This document shows positions 1 to 6,826 of a stretch of 11,305 nt of DNA, piece by piece (positions within the stretch are counted from its first letter, which is position 1; each line of letters starts with the position of its first letter). The notes under the pieces were generated by a model. It saw only the letters and a list, made by a program, of their open reading frames with translations, was not told the DNA's origin and made no database searches. Position numbers and translations under genes: made by a program. This stretch comes from an uncultured Collinsella sp. (GTDB lineage Bacteria > Actinomycetota > Coriobacteriia > Coriobacteriales > Coriobacteriaceae), in the NCBI GenBank assembly GCA_900552145.1, contig URYW01000058.1, positions 1 through 11,305 on the forward strand, written 5' to 3'.

Positions 1-1
1 T

Positions 2-685
2 ATGTCCGAGCTCGCCATCGTTCGCACGCTCACCCCGAGCATCGCGGGCGTCGGCCTGTTCATCTTCGTCGCGCTAACCCTTGCCAACGCGTCGGATGGC
101 GATTCCGGCATGAGCGCCGGCGCCTGCGCGGTCAGCGCCATGTCGCCCATCATGGTCATGAGCTCGCTGGCCGGCTTCGACAATCAAAACGGATGGGAGC
201 GTTATCGGGCAACGCTGCCTCTCACGCGCAAAGACATTATTTGCGCACGCTACCTGTGCATCGTTGTCTTCTCGGCCATCATGGCCTGCGCCGCCGTGCT
301 TTTGAACATCATCGCCCTTCCGTTCTTCAACAGCGCGGGCGTGGCCTCGACAGGACAAACCATCTTTGAGATCGCAATTGCCTCGGCAGCATCGATGCTC
401 ATCTCCCTCATGATGGTGTTCTTGGCACAGCCGCTGTTCTTCCGATTTGGACACATGGAGGCACTGCGCCTATCCGTTGGCCTGTTTGCCCTACTCGGAT
501 GCCTTACCATGGCAATGCTGAGCTCTTCCAACCCCATTAGCAACTGGCTCATGTCGATTGCCGGAGCGAATCCCGACCCTGCCGTCCTCGGCTGTCTGTG
601 CGCAGGCATCGCCGTACTTGCCCTCGCGCTATGTGCAATCAGCTGCGCTGTCAGCACCAAGGTCTATCGAGCACGCGATCTGTAG
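2..685 (+). CDS. ABC-2 type transporter permease subunit (probably 5'-truncated by window edge)
   Basis: Polytopic membrane protein of the ABC-2 permease type (ABC2_membrane_5-like). In this family it would pair with a separate ATP-binding subunit to export an unknown substrate; no ATPase gene is visible, so it may lie to the left. About six hydrophobic segments are seen, near residues 11-29, 40-58, 84-108, 121-147, 155-174 and 193-217 of the visible chain. Between segments 2 and 3 lies a hydrophilic loop (about 60-84) with the WERYRATLPLTRKDI pattern, which matches the conserved W-x-x-Y-x-x-x-LP-x-(S/T)-R stretch of this family. The first in-frame ATG is at base 2, and the first helix follows almost immediately. 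Family members usually have some 15-25 residues before it, so the true start is probably outside the window and no RBS can be judged. The TAG stop at 683-685 is followed by about 90 bases without a clear terminator before the converging ClC gene. Specific substrate not assignable. Confidence 0.75.
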   Translation: MSELAIVRTLTPSIAGVGLFIFVALTLANASDGDSGMSAGACAVSAMSPIMVMSSLAGFDNQNGWERYRATLPLTRKDIICARYLCIVVFSAIMACAAVLLNIIALPFFNSAGVASTGQTIFEIAIASAASMLISLMMVFLAQPLFFRFGHMEALRLSVGLFALLGCLTMAMLSSSNPISNWLMSIAGANPDPAVLGCLCAGIAVLALALCAISCAVSTKVYRARDL

Positions 686-775
686 CCACGCGTATCTCAA
701 TCCACGAAGGACGCAATCGCCGCCCCTCCCCGTAAATCCGTGACAAATGGCATATCCCCAGCGTGAGCCACCGTA

Positions 776-2065
776 CTATTTGCGCAGCGGCTTGGGCAGT
801 GGAATGCCGGCGGCGATGACGGCCGCGATGATCATGCAGACGATACCCTTGAGTGGAAAGCACATAAGCAGCAGGCCCACGACCATGACCGGCTGACGCA
901 TGACCGCACCCATCGTCGATGCCGTGCAGACGGCGACGCAAAAGACCGGATCTGCGCCGGTGAGGATGGCCAGGCCATAGCCCAGGCTTACGCCCGAGAA
1001 GATAACCGGGAAGAAGTGGCCGCCGCGCCAACCAAGGTTGATGAGGGCGGGCGTCAGCATGGCCTTAACAAGACCGGTCGCGATAAGCACGCCAGCGGGA
1101 ATGGTCAGATAGGTCTCCATGAGCACGTCGGCCTGGGTCTCGCCGGCAAACATGGTGTAGGGCAAAACCGTGCCGCAGATGGCGAGCGCCAGACCGGCCA
1201 GCATGGCCTTGACGACGGGGCGCTCCCCTATGACATGGGAAAACGCTTCGCTCGCGTGCTCCGAGACAAAGTACAGCCAGCCGCAGATTGTTCCGATCAG
1301 CGACAGAGGGATGAGCCAGGTAAGCTCCAGGTTGCCCACCTCGGCGGACTCGAACCTGGGCATGCCCATGCCGCCGCCTATGAGCTGGCCGAGCAGCAGA
1401 TAGGTGCCCAGGCCGCCGGCAATCGCAATGCCGTAGACCACGGTCTTCTGTGCCTTGGGCAGCTTGATCGTGATCTCGTCGGACGCAGAGCCCTCGTCGC
1501 CGTCGGCGCTACCGGCAAGCGGCGCCACAAAGCCAAAGACGGGCGCGGTAAAGAGCGCCGTCAGGGCAGCCTGGGTACCCAGCAGCGTGAGCTCCCTAAA
1601 CTCGGCGCCAAAGCGACGCATGCGGTCGCCGACCCAGCTGCACAGACCGGCGATAACGCCGGTCAGGCCGGCCTCCGGTCCAAGGCTTCCGCCAAACAGC
1701 AGCGGCAGCAACGCCGCGAGCGAAAGCTTGCCCAGGTTGTCGTATGGGTAGCGCCCGTCTTGCTTAACCTTAGCCATCACCTGGTTGAGATCATCGGTCT
1801 TGGTGCCTGTCATCTTCTCGTACAGACCAATTAACAGACCGCCCAGCAAGCAGACAAAAAACGGGTACGGCAAAAAGCCAAACGGGCCGCTGGCAAGCTC
1901 GGGCGAAGCGACGCCCAGCGCATGCGGAATCTCGGTCCATAGATAGTCGATACCGTGCTCCATCGCAAAAAAGAACAGCCAGACCGCGGCACCTGCGAAC
2001 GCACCGGTCACGGCAACGCTAACTAAAAACAGCGCGCGGTTTGTGGGTTTGGCAAGGTTATCCAT
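776..2065 (-). CDS. ClC-family chloride channel / anion:proton antiporter-like protein
   Basis: Integral membrane protein of 429 residues with roughly ten hydrophobic stretches, as expected for a ClC subunit, which normally works as a dimer moving chloride or another small anion. Diagnostic motifs are GGSLGPEAG at 125-133, where Glu131 sits at the position of the ClC gating glutamate, and GWRGGHFFP at 345-353, the counterpart of the G-x-F-x-P anion-binding loop. The classic first selectivity motif GSGIPE is not recognisable: the equivalent region (about 84-100) reads EKMTGTKTDDLNQVM. The pattern resembles the divergent YfeO-like branch rather than ClC-ec1. There is no cytoplasmic CBS domain; the chain ends shortly after the last helix. 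A hydrophilic Asp/Glu/Ser-rich insert (about 186-205) interrupts the middle. The ATG at 2065 is preceded by GGAGG at 2075-2071, five bases away, so the start is well supported. It is the last gene of the minus-strand cluster, 125 bases after the LOG gene, and probably has its own promoter. Ion specificity cannot be read from sequence. Confidence 0.85.
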   Translation of the reverse strand: MDNLAKPTNRALFLVSVAVTGAFAGAAVWLFFFAMEHGIDYLWTEIPHALGVASPELASGPFGFLPYPFFVCLLGGLLIGLYEKMTGTKTDDLNQVMAKVKQDGRYPYDNLGKLSLAALLPLLFGGSLGPEAGLTGVIAGLCSWVGDRMRRFGAEFRELTLLGTQAALTALFTAPVFGFVAPLAGSADGDEGSASDEITIKLPKAQKTVVYGIAIAGGLGTYLLLGQLIGGGMGMPRFESAEVGNLELTWLIPLSLIGTICGWLYFVSEHASEAFSHVIGERPVVKAMLAGLALAICGTVLPYTMFAGETQADVLMETYLTIPAGVLIATGLVKAMLTPALINLGWRGGHFFPVIFSGVSLGYGLAILTGADPVFCVAVCTASTMGAVMRQPVMVVGLLLMCFPLKGIVCMIIAAVIAAGIPLPKPLRK

Positions 2066-2104
2066 CGGGTCCTCCCGCGGTCAAAGTCGACATAGTTACG
2101 TTTT

Positions 2105-2110
2105 ATTGTA
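2105..2110 (-). promoter_or_regulatory. possible -10 box for the ClC gene
   Basis: On the minus strand TACAAT (5 of 6 matches to TATAAT) lies about 40 bases before the ClC ATG, which would give a leader of roughly 32 nt. No good TTGACA-like box is found at 16-18 bases upstream (the nearest, TTGGCT, is 20 bases away), so this is a weak prediction. A second TACAAT occurs on the same strand at 2175-2170. Confidence 0.3.
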
Positions 2111-2136
2111 GAGCGAGCGTTGCCCGAACGAGCCAA

Positions 2137-2155
2137 CCGTCTGCGCCGCAAACGG
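2137..2155 (-). terminator. possible hairpin after the LOG gene
   Basis: Read on the minus strand, an 8-bp stem (CCGTTTGC / GCAGACGG, one G-U wobble in RNA) encloses a 3-base loop, starting 35 bases after the LOG stop codon. No U-tract follows. It could end the channel-LOG transcript before the ClC gene, but stem length and missing U-run make it weaker than the two other hairpins in the window. Confidence 0.3.
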
Positions 2156-2190
2156 CACCATTGGGAGCCATTGTAGGGCAGGCTCAAGAC

Positions 2191-2724
2191 CTATCCGTTG
2201 ATAATCGAGGCAATCTCGCGCAAATCGTCGGCAAAGTAAATGCCTTGCTGGCGCCTCGGGCTCGAAAGCCCCTTATCAATCATGTGCCCGAGCAACGCCT
2301 TGAGGTCGTTGTAGTAACCGTTCAGGTTGTACAAAATGCACGGCGCATCGAGATGCCCCAACGACACCGCGGACATGACCTCGGCAATCTCCTCGAGCGT
2401 GCCCGTCCCACCGGGAAAGGCGATGAACGCATCGCCGAGCTCAATCATCTTGGCCTTGCGCTCGGCCATATCGCTCGTCACGATAAGGTCGTCGATACCG
2501 TCATGCTGAAACTCGGCCTCGATAAAAAAGCTCGGCTCCACACCCGTCACATGTCCGCCTGCCTCGAGTACGCTATCGGCGAGCGCGCCCATCAGTCCCG
2601 ATTTGGACCCGCCGTATACGAGCGCGTGTCCGTTGGCGCCAATCCAATTGCCCAGCTCCTGCACCGCGGGCAGAAACGCCGGGTCGTTGCCGACGCTCGC
2701 GCCCAGGTACACCGTGATGTTCAT
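2191..2724 (-). CDS. LOG-family (TIGR00730-type) Rossmann-fold nucleotide phosphoribohydrolase
   Basis: A 177-residue cytoplasmic protein of the LOG / lysine-decarboxylase-like family. Characterised members hydrolyse nucleoside 5'-monophosphates such as AMP or cytokinin ribotides to free base plus ribose 5-phosphate; the bacterial substrate here is unknown. Seen motifs: GGSKSGLMG at 38-46 (nucleotide-binding loop, family form GG-x-x-x-GLMG), MAERKAKM at 86-93 with the conserved Arg-Lys pair, and PGGTGTLEE at 104-112, the signature catalytic loop with Glu111/Glu112. Length is typical. Start choice: the frame can also begin at a TTG at 2730, but ATG 2724 is preferred because the GAGGGGG purine run (2738-2732) lies at a workable distance from it and almost abuts the TTG. 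It follows the potassium-channel gene by 36 bases on the same strand, so the two may be co-transcribed. The link to channels looks positional, not functional. The old label lysine decarboxylase should be avoided. Confidence 0.88.
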   Translation of the reverse strand: MNITVYLGASVGNDPAFLPAVQELGNWIGANGHALVYGGSKSGLMGALADSVLEAGGHVTGVEPSFFIEAEFQHDGIDDLIVTSDMAERKAKMIELGDAFIAFPGGTGTLEEIAEVMSAVSLGHLDAPCILYNLNGYYNDLKALLGHMIDKGLSSPRRQQGIYFADDLREIASIING

Positions 2725-2731
2725 ATGCAAT

Positions 2732-2738
2732 CCCCCTC
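2732..2738 (-). promoter_or_regulatory. ribosome binding site deciding the LOG start
   Basis: Minus-strand GAGGGGG. Measured from the end of the G-run there are 7 bases to ATG 2724 but only 1 base to TTG 2730; measured from the GAGG core the gaps are 10 and 4. Codon preference plus spacing favour the ATG, shortening the protein from 179 to 177 residues. Confidence 0.5.
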
Positions 2739-2760
2739 GTCGTGACGCGCGGCACCCGTT

Positions 2761-3186
2761 CTATCGTTGCCGACGACGGTATTCGCGCACGCGGCGCGAC
2801 AAATCGGCGAGCTCATCGCGGTCGAGTTCTTCCAAATGCTCAAGATCGTCCATAAAGCGCGCCATGGTGTCCTTTTGGCGCAGCTTGATGAGCGTATTGC
2901 AGTAGTTCACCGCCACGCCCGTAAGCATGGCGATATAGAAGATACTGATGACGCTTAGGATAACGGTAATGCCGCGGGCAACCGGCGTTTCAGCGGGGAT
3001 ATCGCCAAAGCCGATCGTCGAGACCGTCTCAAAGCTAAACCAGAGACCATCGCCAAACGTGAGGGTCGTGGGCTCGGACAGCCAGACAGCCGTCGAGCAA
3101 AGCAGATAGAAAATAAGAAACAGGCCCGTGATGCGTGCAAAGCCAGCCTGTCGCAGCACATCGGCAAGCGTCCTGAGCTTTTTCAT
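2761..3186 (-). CDS. two-transmembrane potassium channel family protein
   Basis: A 141-residue protein with the layout of a minimal 2TM/1-pore potassium channel (Ion_trans_2 family), presumably tetrameric in the cytoplasmic membrane. TM1 spans about 19-36, the pore helix about 46-56, and TM2 about 71-94. The selectivity filter reads TIGFGD at 57-62, the T-x-G-(Y/F)-G-D signature of potassium channels with Phe in place of Tyr. The C-terminal 45 residues form a highly charged, probably helical tail, acidic then very arginine-rich at the end (RRVREYRRRQR). No RCK/TrkA_N domain is attached, so any gating domain is absent or encoded elsewhere. Start: the frame opens with a TTG at 3249, but ATG 3186 is preferred; it gives the usual short basic N-terminus (MKKLR) and is preceded by GGAAAGGG a few bases upstream. 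First gene of the minus-strand cluster; the LOG gene follows after 36 bases. The family call is firm; ion selectivity is inferred from the filter only. Confidence 0.85.
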   Translation of the reverse strand: MKKLRTLADVLRQAGFARITGLFLIFYLLCSTAVWLSEPTTLTFGDGLWFSFETVSTIGFGDIPAETPVARGITVILSVISIFYIAMLTGVAVNYCNTLIKLRQKDTMARFMDDLEHLEELDRDELADLSRRVREYRRRQR

Positions 3187-3254
3187 CGCGACCCTTTCCA
3201 CGGACAACCAATCACGTTCGCTCGGTATTGTCCCACGCCTCCCCAGCAAACGGA

Positions 3255-3338
3255 ACTAGTCATTGGGGACGTTCTTAAATGACTAGTCAAACAAGAACGT
3301 CCCCAATGACTAGTCGTTTAAGAACGTCCCCGATGACT
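3255..3338. repeat. nested inverted repeat with three GGGGACGTTCTT units
   Basis: Three copies of one unit lie in the gap between the divergent channel and kinase genes. Unit 1 (3255-3276, plus) and unit 2 (3293-3314, minus) are perfect 22-bp inverted repeats; the core is GGGGACGTTCTT flanked by ACTAGTCATT. Unit 3 (3320-3338, minus) matches over 19 bases with one change. The perfect palindrome TGACTAGTCA sits between units 1 and 2 (3280-3289). A longer alternative pairing joins 3258-3289 with 3307-3338, 30 of 32 bases matching, so two mutually exclusive hairpins are possible. No ORF or transposase is associated. The arrangement resembles short palindromic dispersed repeats (REP/REPIN-like); I suspect, but cannot show, that the unit recurs elsewhere in the genome. 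Confidence 0.85.
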
Positions 3339-3420
3339 GCCGGGCGTGAGCGTTTAGCGGTACAGCTGCCGACTGGGCAGGCTGAGCTGGTATCCTTATG
3401 CGGTATTGTCTCGATTCGTT

Positions 3421-3424
3421 AGGA
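3421..3424 (+). promoter_or_regulatory. ribosome binding site for GTG start of the dual-SBP kinase
   Basis: AGGA lies 6 bases before the GTG at 3431. The alternative in-frame ATG at 3398 has no comparable purine-rich site, only GAGCTGG further upstream. The GTG start also gives a compact signal peptide beginning MRAATVLRS. Confidence 0.5.
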
Positions 3425-3430
3425 TTGCAT

Positions 3431-6235
3431 GTGAGAGCTGCCACTGTCCTTCGTTCAGTTATATGTCGCGCCCTGGCCATTGTGCTTGCCGCGCTTGCCG
3501 CACTGAGTTCCATCGCGCCTGTCCAGGCTTTTGCCGATGACTCTAGTCAGCCAGTCAAGACGGTCCGCGTCGGCTGGCTCGTCAACAACGAGGGCTTCCA
3601 GAACGGCACCCCCGGCGAGCGTCTCTCGGGATGGGGTTACGAGTACCTCCAGACCCTGTCGTACTACACGCCCGGCTGGCGGTACGAATACGTCTCCGGC
3701 ACCTTCACCGAGCTTATGGACATGCTCGAGGCAGGCGAGATCGACCTCATGCCCAACATCTCCTACTCCGAGGAACGCGCCCAAAAGCTGCTCTTTTCCT
3801 CGAACCCCGAGGGCACCGAGCGCTACTACATCTACGCCAGGCCCGACCGTGACGACCTGGCCAAGGGTGACCCTCAAGCACTCCAGGGTCTCACCATCGG
3901 TTACAACTCCGGTGTTATGCAAACCATCGTCGGCCAGCAGTGGCTCGCCAACGAGGGAATCGCCTGCACATACAGGGAGTATGACGGAGGCTCCGTTCTC
4001 TTTGACGCGCTCGCAAACGGCGAGGTCGACGCCATCATCATGAACGACACCATTTCGTCGCCCGAGGCGTCGCCCATGTTCTACGTCGGTTCGAGCGACT
4101 ACTACTTTGCCGTTCCCAAAAGCCGCCCCGACCTGATGGACAACATCAACTCCGCAATGGCGGCAATCAACCGCGTCAACCCCCGCTATAACGACGAGGT
4201 CAAATCGAACTATTCAGCGCAAAACAGCGGATCATCCTCGCTCACCGGCGATGAGCGCGCCTGGCTCAAGGCGAACAACAGCACCATCACGCTCGGCTAC
4301 ATTACGGGCAAACTCCCCTACTGCAACGAAGACGAAGACGGCAAAATGGAAGGCTCGCTCGCGTCGCTTGCGACGACGTTGCACGATAAATTTGGCATTA
4401 CGGTCAAAACCGTCGCCTTTGATAGCTACAAGATGATGTCAAAGGCCCTGTCAAAGGGAAGCATAGACGTCGCGCTGCCGGTATACCGAGATTACTGGTT
4501 TGCCGAGCAATCAGGCGTTGTGCAGTCGGTATCGTTGGGGACCATATCCCTCACCGCCATCCACAGCGGAAGCAACCTGAACAAAGACCTTCAGAACATC
4601 GCCTGCACCAAATCATCGTTTATCAACCGAAACGTACTTGAAAGTCTGTTCCCCACAGCGACCGTGACCGAATACCGATCCGACGATGAAGCGTTCGACG
4701 CCCTCAGGAGGGGAACGGCGCGCTGCGTCGTCGCTCCCAGTTCACGCGTAAAAACCCTCGGCGATCGTTATGATCTCGAGGACTGCGAGACGGTCGAGCT
4801 CCCTGACACCTGCGAGCTCTCGTGCTGGATTTCGCGCGGAAAGCCTGAGCTGCTGGGAATCATCAACAAGGGCATCATCAATGCCGGAGAGTCGCTCTCC
4901 GCAAGCAATTTCTCCTCCACGTCGTACACGGCCCAGGAATCCAACACGCTTCAATTCCTTTATCGCAACCGCACCGCCATTGCAGCCACCCTCATCGGTA
5001 TGTTGTCGGTCGGCATCGTCCTGCTCATCTGGGCGCTCGCGCGCGCTCGAACCGAGCGCAAAAAAGCCGATGCTGCCAACGCCGCTAAGACGGCATTCCT
5101 CACGCGCATGAGCCACGACATCCGTACGCCGCTCAACGGTATCCTGGGCCTTATCGAGATCGAGGAATTGAAAGAAGGCGATATGCAAGTCGCCCGCGAG
5201 AGCCGTGCCAAGGCGCGCGTTGCCGCCAATCACCTGCTCTCGCTGATCAACGACATCCTCGAGATGGGCAAAATCGAAGACCGCAAGCTGACACTGGAAC
5301 ATGCGCCTTTTAACCTCAAAAAGCTCTGCGACGATACGCTGGTGCTGTGCAAGCTCCGCGCATCCGATAACGGCATCACAATGCAGGACAATAGCCTGAC
5401 GTACGCCACGGGGCCATACATGATCGGCAGTCCCACCCATATCCGACAGGTCATGATCAACCTGTTAGACAACAGCATTAAGTACAACAAGCACGGCGGC
5501 TCCGTCACCTTTAGCTCAAAGACCAAGCCACTCGATAACGGGCGCGCGCTCTTTTGCTTTAGTGTTTCGGATACCGGCATTGGCATGGCTCCCGAGTTTT
5601 TAAAGCATATCTATGAGCCGTTCGCCCAAGAAGGTGACGATGCGCGCAGCAAGTTCCAAGGAACCGGCATGGGCATGCCAATCGTCAAGTCGCTTATTGA
5701 ACTGATGGGCGGCACCATCGAAGTCACCAGCGAGCTCCATGTGGGCACTTCGTTCTACGTGGAGATTCCGCTCGATATCGACAAGAACCCCCAGCCGCGG
5801 GCAGATACGGTCGAGAGGGCGCTCGACTGCTCGCTCGCCGACATGAACGTACTGCTCGCCGAAGACAACGAATTGAATGCCGAGATTGCCCAGGCGCTGC
5901 TAGAATCCGAGGGCGTCGTGGTCACCCGCGCCGCCAACGGCAACGAAGTCGTCGATCTGTACCTGTCTCATCCCGCCGGCAGCTTCGATGCGATCCTGAT
6001 GGACATTATGATGCCGGACATGGACGGCTATGAGGCAACCCGCACGATCCGTCTGAGCGAGAAGGTCGATGCAGCCGATATCCCCATCATCGCGCTCACC
6101 GCCAATGCCTTTGCCGAGGACGCCAAGGCGGCACACGACGCCGGCAAGAACGCCCATCTGTCCAAACCGCTCGACTTTAACAAGCTCAAAAACATACTCG
6201 CCCGCATCAAGAAAGACGGGTCCGTTTCGCTATAG
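3431..6235 (+). CDS. hybrid sensor histidine kinase with two tandem extracellular SBP_bac_3 domains
   Basis: Membrane hybrid kinase of 934 residues (945 if the ATG at 3398 is used). A signal peptide runs over about 1-35 with cleavage plausible after AFA. Two periplasmic-binding-protein-like (SBP_bac_3) domains follow, about 43-258 and 286-488, then one membrane helix (about 515-536). The cytoplasmic part is HisKA (551-619, phospho-acceptor His562 in MSHDIRTPLNG), HATPase_c (664-782; N box NLLDNS, G1 DTGIGM at 714-719, G2 GTGMGM at 744-749) and a C-terminal REC domain (805-925; acidic Glu811/Asp812, phospho-acceptor Asp858 in MDIMMP, Thr890, Lys912). The first binding domain keeps the family SYSEER pattern with Arg116, usually a ligand carboxylate contact; the second has VYRDYW there and looks divergent. 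No Hpt domain is present, so phosphate transfer from REC needs a partner in trans. This is the BvgS-like layout in which a ligand bound outside controls autophosphorylation inside. Ligand unknown; amino acids or other small solutes are the family's usual ligands. Confidence 0.9.
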   Translation: MRAATVLRSVICRALAIVLAALAALSSIAPVQAFADDSSQPVKTVRVGWLVNNEGFQNGTPGERLSGWGYEYLQTLSYYTPGWRYEYVSGTFTELMDMLEAGEIDLMPNISYSEERAQKLLFSSNPEGTERYYIYARPDRDDLAKGDPQALQGLTIGYNSGVMQTIVGQQWLANEGIACTYREYDGGSVLFDALANGEVDAIIMNDTISSPEASPMFYVGSSDYYFAVPKSRPDLMDNINSAMAAINRVNPRYNDEVKSNYSAQNSGSSSLTGDERAWLKANNSTITLGYITGKLPYCNEDEDGKMEGSLASLATTLHDKFGITVKTVAFDSYKMMSKALSKGSIDVALPVYRDYWFAEQSGVVQSVSLGTISLTAIHSGSNLNKDLQNIACTKSSFINRNVLESLFPTATVTEYRSDDEAFDALRRGTARCVVAPSSRVKTLGDRYDLEDCETVELPDTCELSCWISRGKPELLGIINKGIINAGESLSASNFSSTSYTAQESNTLQFLYRNRTAIAATLIGMLSVGIVLLIWALARARTERKKADAANAAKTAFLTRMSHDIRTPLNGILGLIEIEELKEGDMQVARESRAKARVAANHLLSLINDILEMGKIEDRKLTLEHAPFNLKKLCDDTLVLCKLRASDNGITMQDNSLTYATGPYMIGSPTHIRQVMINLLDNSIKYNKHGGSVTFSSKTKPLDNGRALFCFSVSDTGIGMAPEFLKHIYEPFAQEGDDARSKFQGTGMGMPIVKSLIELMGGTIEVTSELHVGTSFYVEIPLDIDKNPQPRADTVERALDCSLADMNVLLAEDNELNAEIAQALLESEGVVVTRAANGNEVVDLYLSHPAGSFDAILMDIMMPDMDGYEATRTIRLSEKVDAADIPIIALTANAFAEDAKAAHDAGKNAHLSKPLDFNKLKNILARIKKDGSVSL

Positions 6236-6277
6236 TTTGTGCTCAACTACCACGCATGACCAGAAAGGAATCCAACG

Positions 6278-6757
6278 ATGTTTAGGCCCCTACGTCGAAA
6301 GAAACGCGCCATCACTGACGAGGAAGCACGCGAACTGCTCGCTGCCTGCAAGCGCGGTGTCTTTGCCGTCAACGGCGACGATGGCTACCCGTACGCCATT
6401 CCCGTCAACTACTTCTTTGACACCGAGCACGACAAGATTTATTTCCATGGCGCCAAGGCTGGCCACAAGGTCGACGCACTCAAGCGCGATGACAAGGTCT
6501 GCTTTACCGTTTACGGCAACGAGTGGCACAAGAACGGTGACTGGGCTCCCTACGTTATGAGCACCGTGGTCTTTGGCCGCTGTCGCCTGGCAAATGACAC
6601 CCCCGCGTTTATCGAGGATAAAGTCCGCCAGCTCGCCCTTAAGTACTACCCTTCTGCCGAGGAAGTCGAAGAGGAAATCGCCAAGGACATTAAGGGCGTC
6701 CAGCTCTACGAGATTACGATTGAGCATCTTTGCGGCAAGCAGATTCAGGAAAAGTAA
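6278..6757 (+). CDS. pyridoxamine 5'-phosphate oxidase family (NimA-like flavin split-barrel) protein
   Basis: A 159-residue soluble protein of the FMN-binding split-barrel superfamily, closest in pattern to the Pyridox_ox_2 / NimA group. Visible family motifs are GYPYAIPVNY at 36-45, YFHGAKAGHKVDAL at 55-68, VCFTVYG at 74-80, STVVFGR at 95-101 and the C-terminal ITIEHLCGKQ at 146-155. Members bind FMN or a related cofactor as dimers; most are uncharacterised reductases. The true PNPOx reaction in vitamin B6 synthesis should not be assumed, and nitroimidazole resistance should not be claimed from family membership alone. The ATG at 6278 is preceded by AGAAAGGA with a 9-base spacing, giving a sound start. 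It begins 42 bases after the dual-SBP kinase on the same strand with no terminator between, so read-through from the kinase is likely; a functional link is possible but unproven. A strong hairpin follows 27 bases after the stop. Confidence 0.85.
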   Translation: MFRPLRRKKRAITDEEARELLAACKRGVFAVNGDDGYPYAIPVNYFFDTEHDKIYFHGAKAGHKVDALKRDDKVCFTVYGNEWHKNGDWAPYVMSTVVFGRCRLANDTPAFIEDKVRQLALKYYPSAEEVEEEIAKDIKGVQLYEITIEHLCGKQIQEK

Positions 6758-6784
6758 GCCCCTCAGCAGGTCTCATCAATAGTA

Positions 6785-6824
6785 ATATGGCCCGGTTCCA
6801 GCCCACCTTGGAACCGGGCCATAT
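6785..6824. terminator. perfect 16-bp hairpin between converging genes (bidirectional terminator)
   Basis: Arms 6785-6800 and 6809-6824 are exact reverse complements (core GGCCCGGTTCCA) with an 8-base loop. It lies 27 bases past the flavoprotein stop and 2 bases past the end of the second kinase on the other strand, so it can serve both. Neither side is followed by a proper U-tract, a form often seen in high-GC actinobacteria. Confidence 0.8.
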
Positions 6825-6826
6825 GC

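Noticed and set aside
686..775. Terminator between the ABC permease and the ClC gene
   Set aside because: No stem of useful length was found in these 90 bases in either direction.
1016..1834. 272-codon open frame on the plus strand
   Set aside because: It lies wholly antisense to the ClC gene, whose motifs are clear. The product is rich in Gly/Arg/His with no family pattern, typical of a shadow frame in GC-rich DNA.
3255..3338. CRISPR array
   Set aside because: The units are in inverted rather than direct orientation, there are only three, and no regular spacers or cas genes are present.
3363..3384. Small imperfect stem (CAGCTGCC with GGCAGGCTG) before the kinase
   Set aside because: Only 8 pairs with a bulge and no terminator or riboswitch hallmarks; such stems are expected by chance in GC-rich leaders.
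3398..3430. ATG at 3398 as start of the dual-SBP kinase
   Set aside because: Possible, but it lacks a good RBS and adds 11 residues before the signal peptide; the GTG at 3431 has AGGA at 6 bases. Kept as an alternative.
6278..6757. Annotation as nitroimidazole-resistance gene nim or as PdxH
   Set aside because: Only general split-barrel motifs are visible; membership of this large family does not establish either activity.
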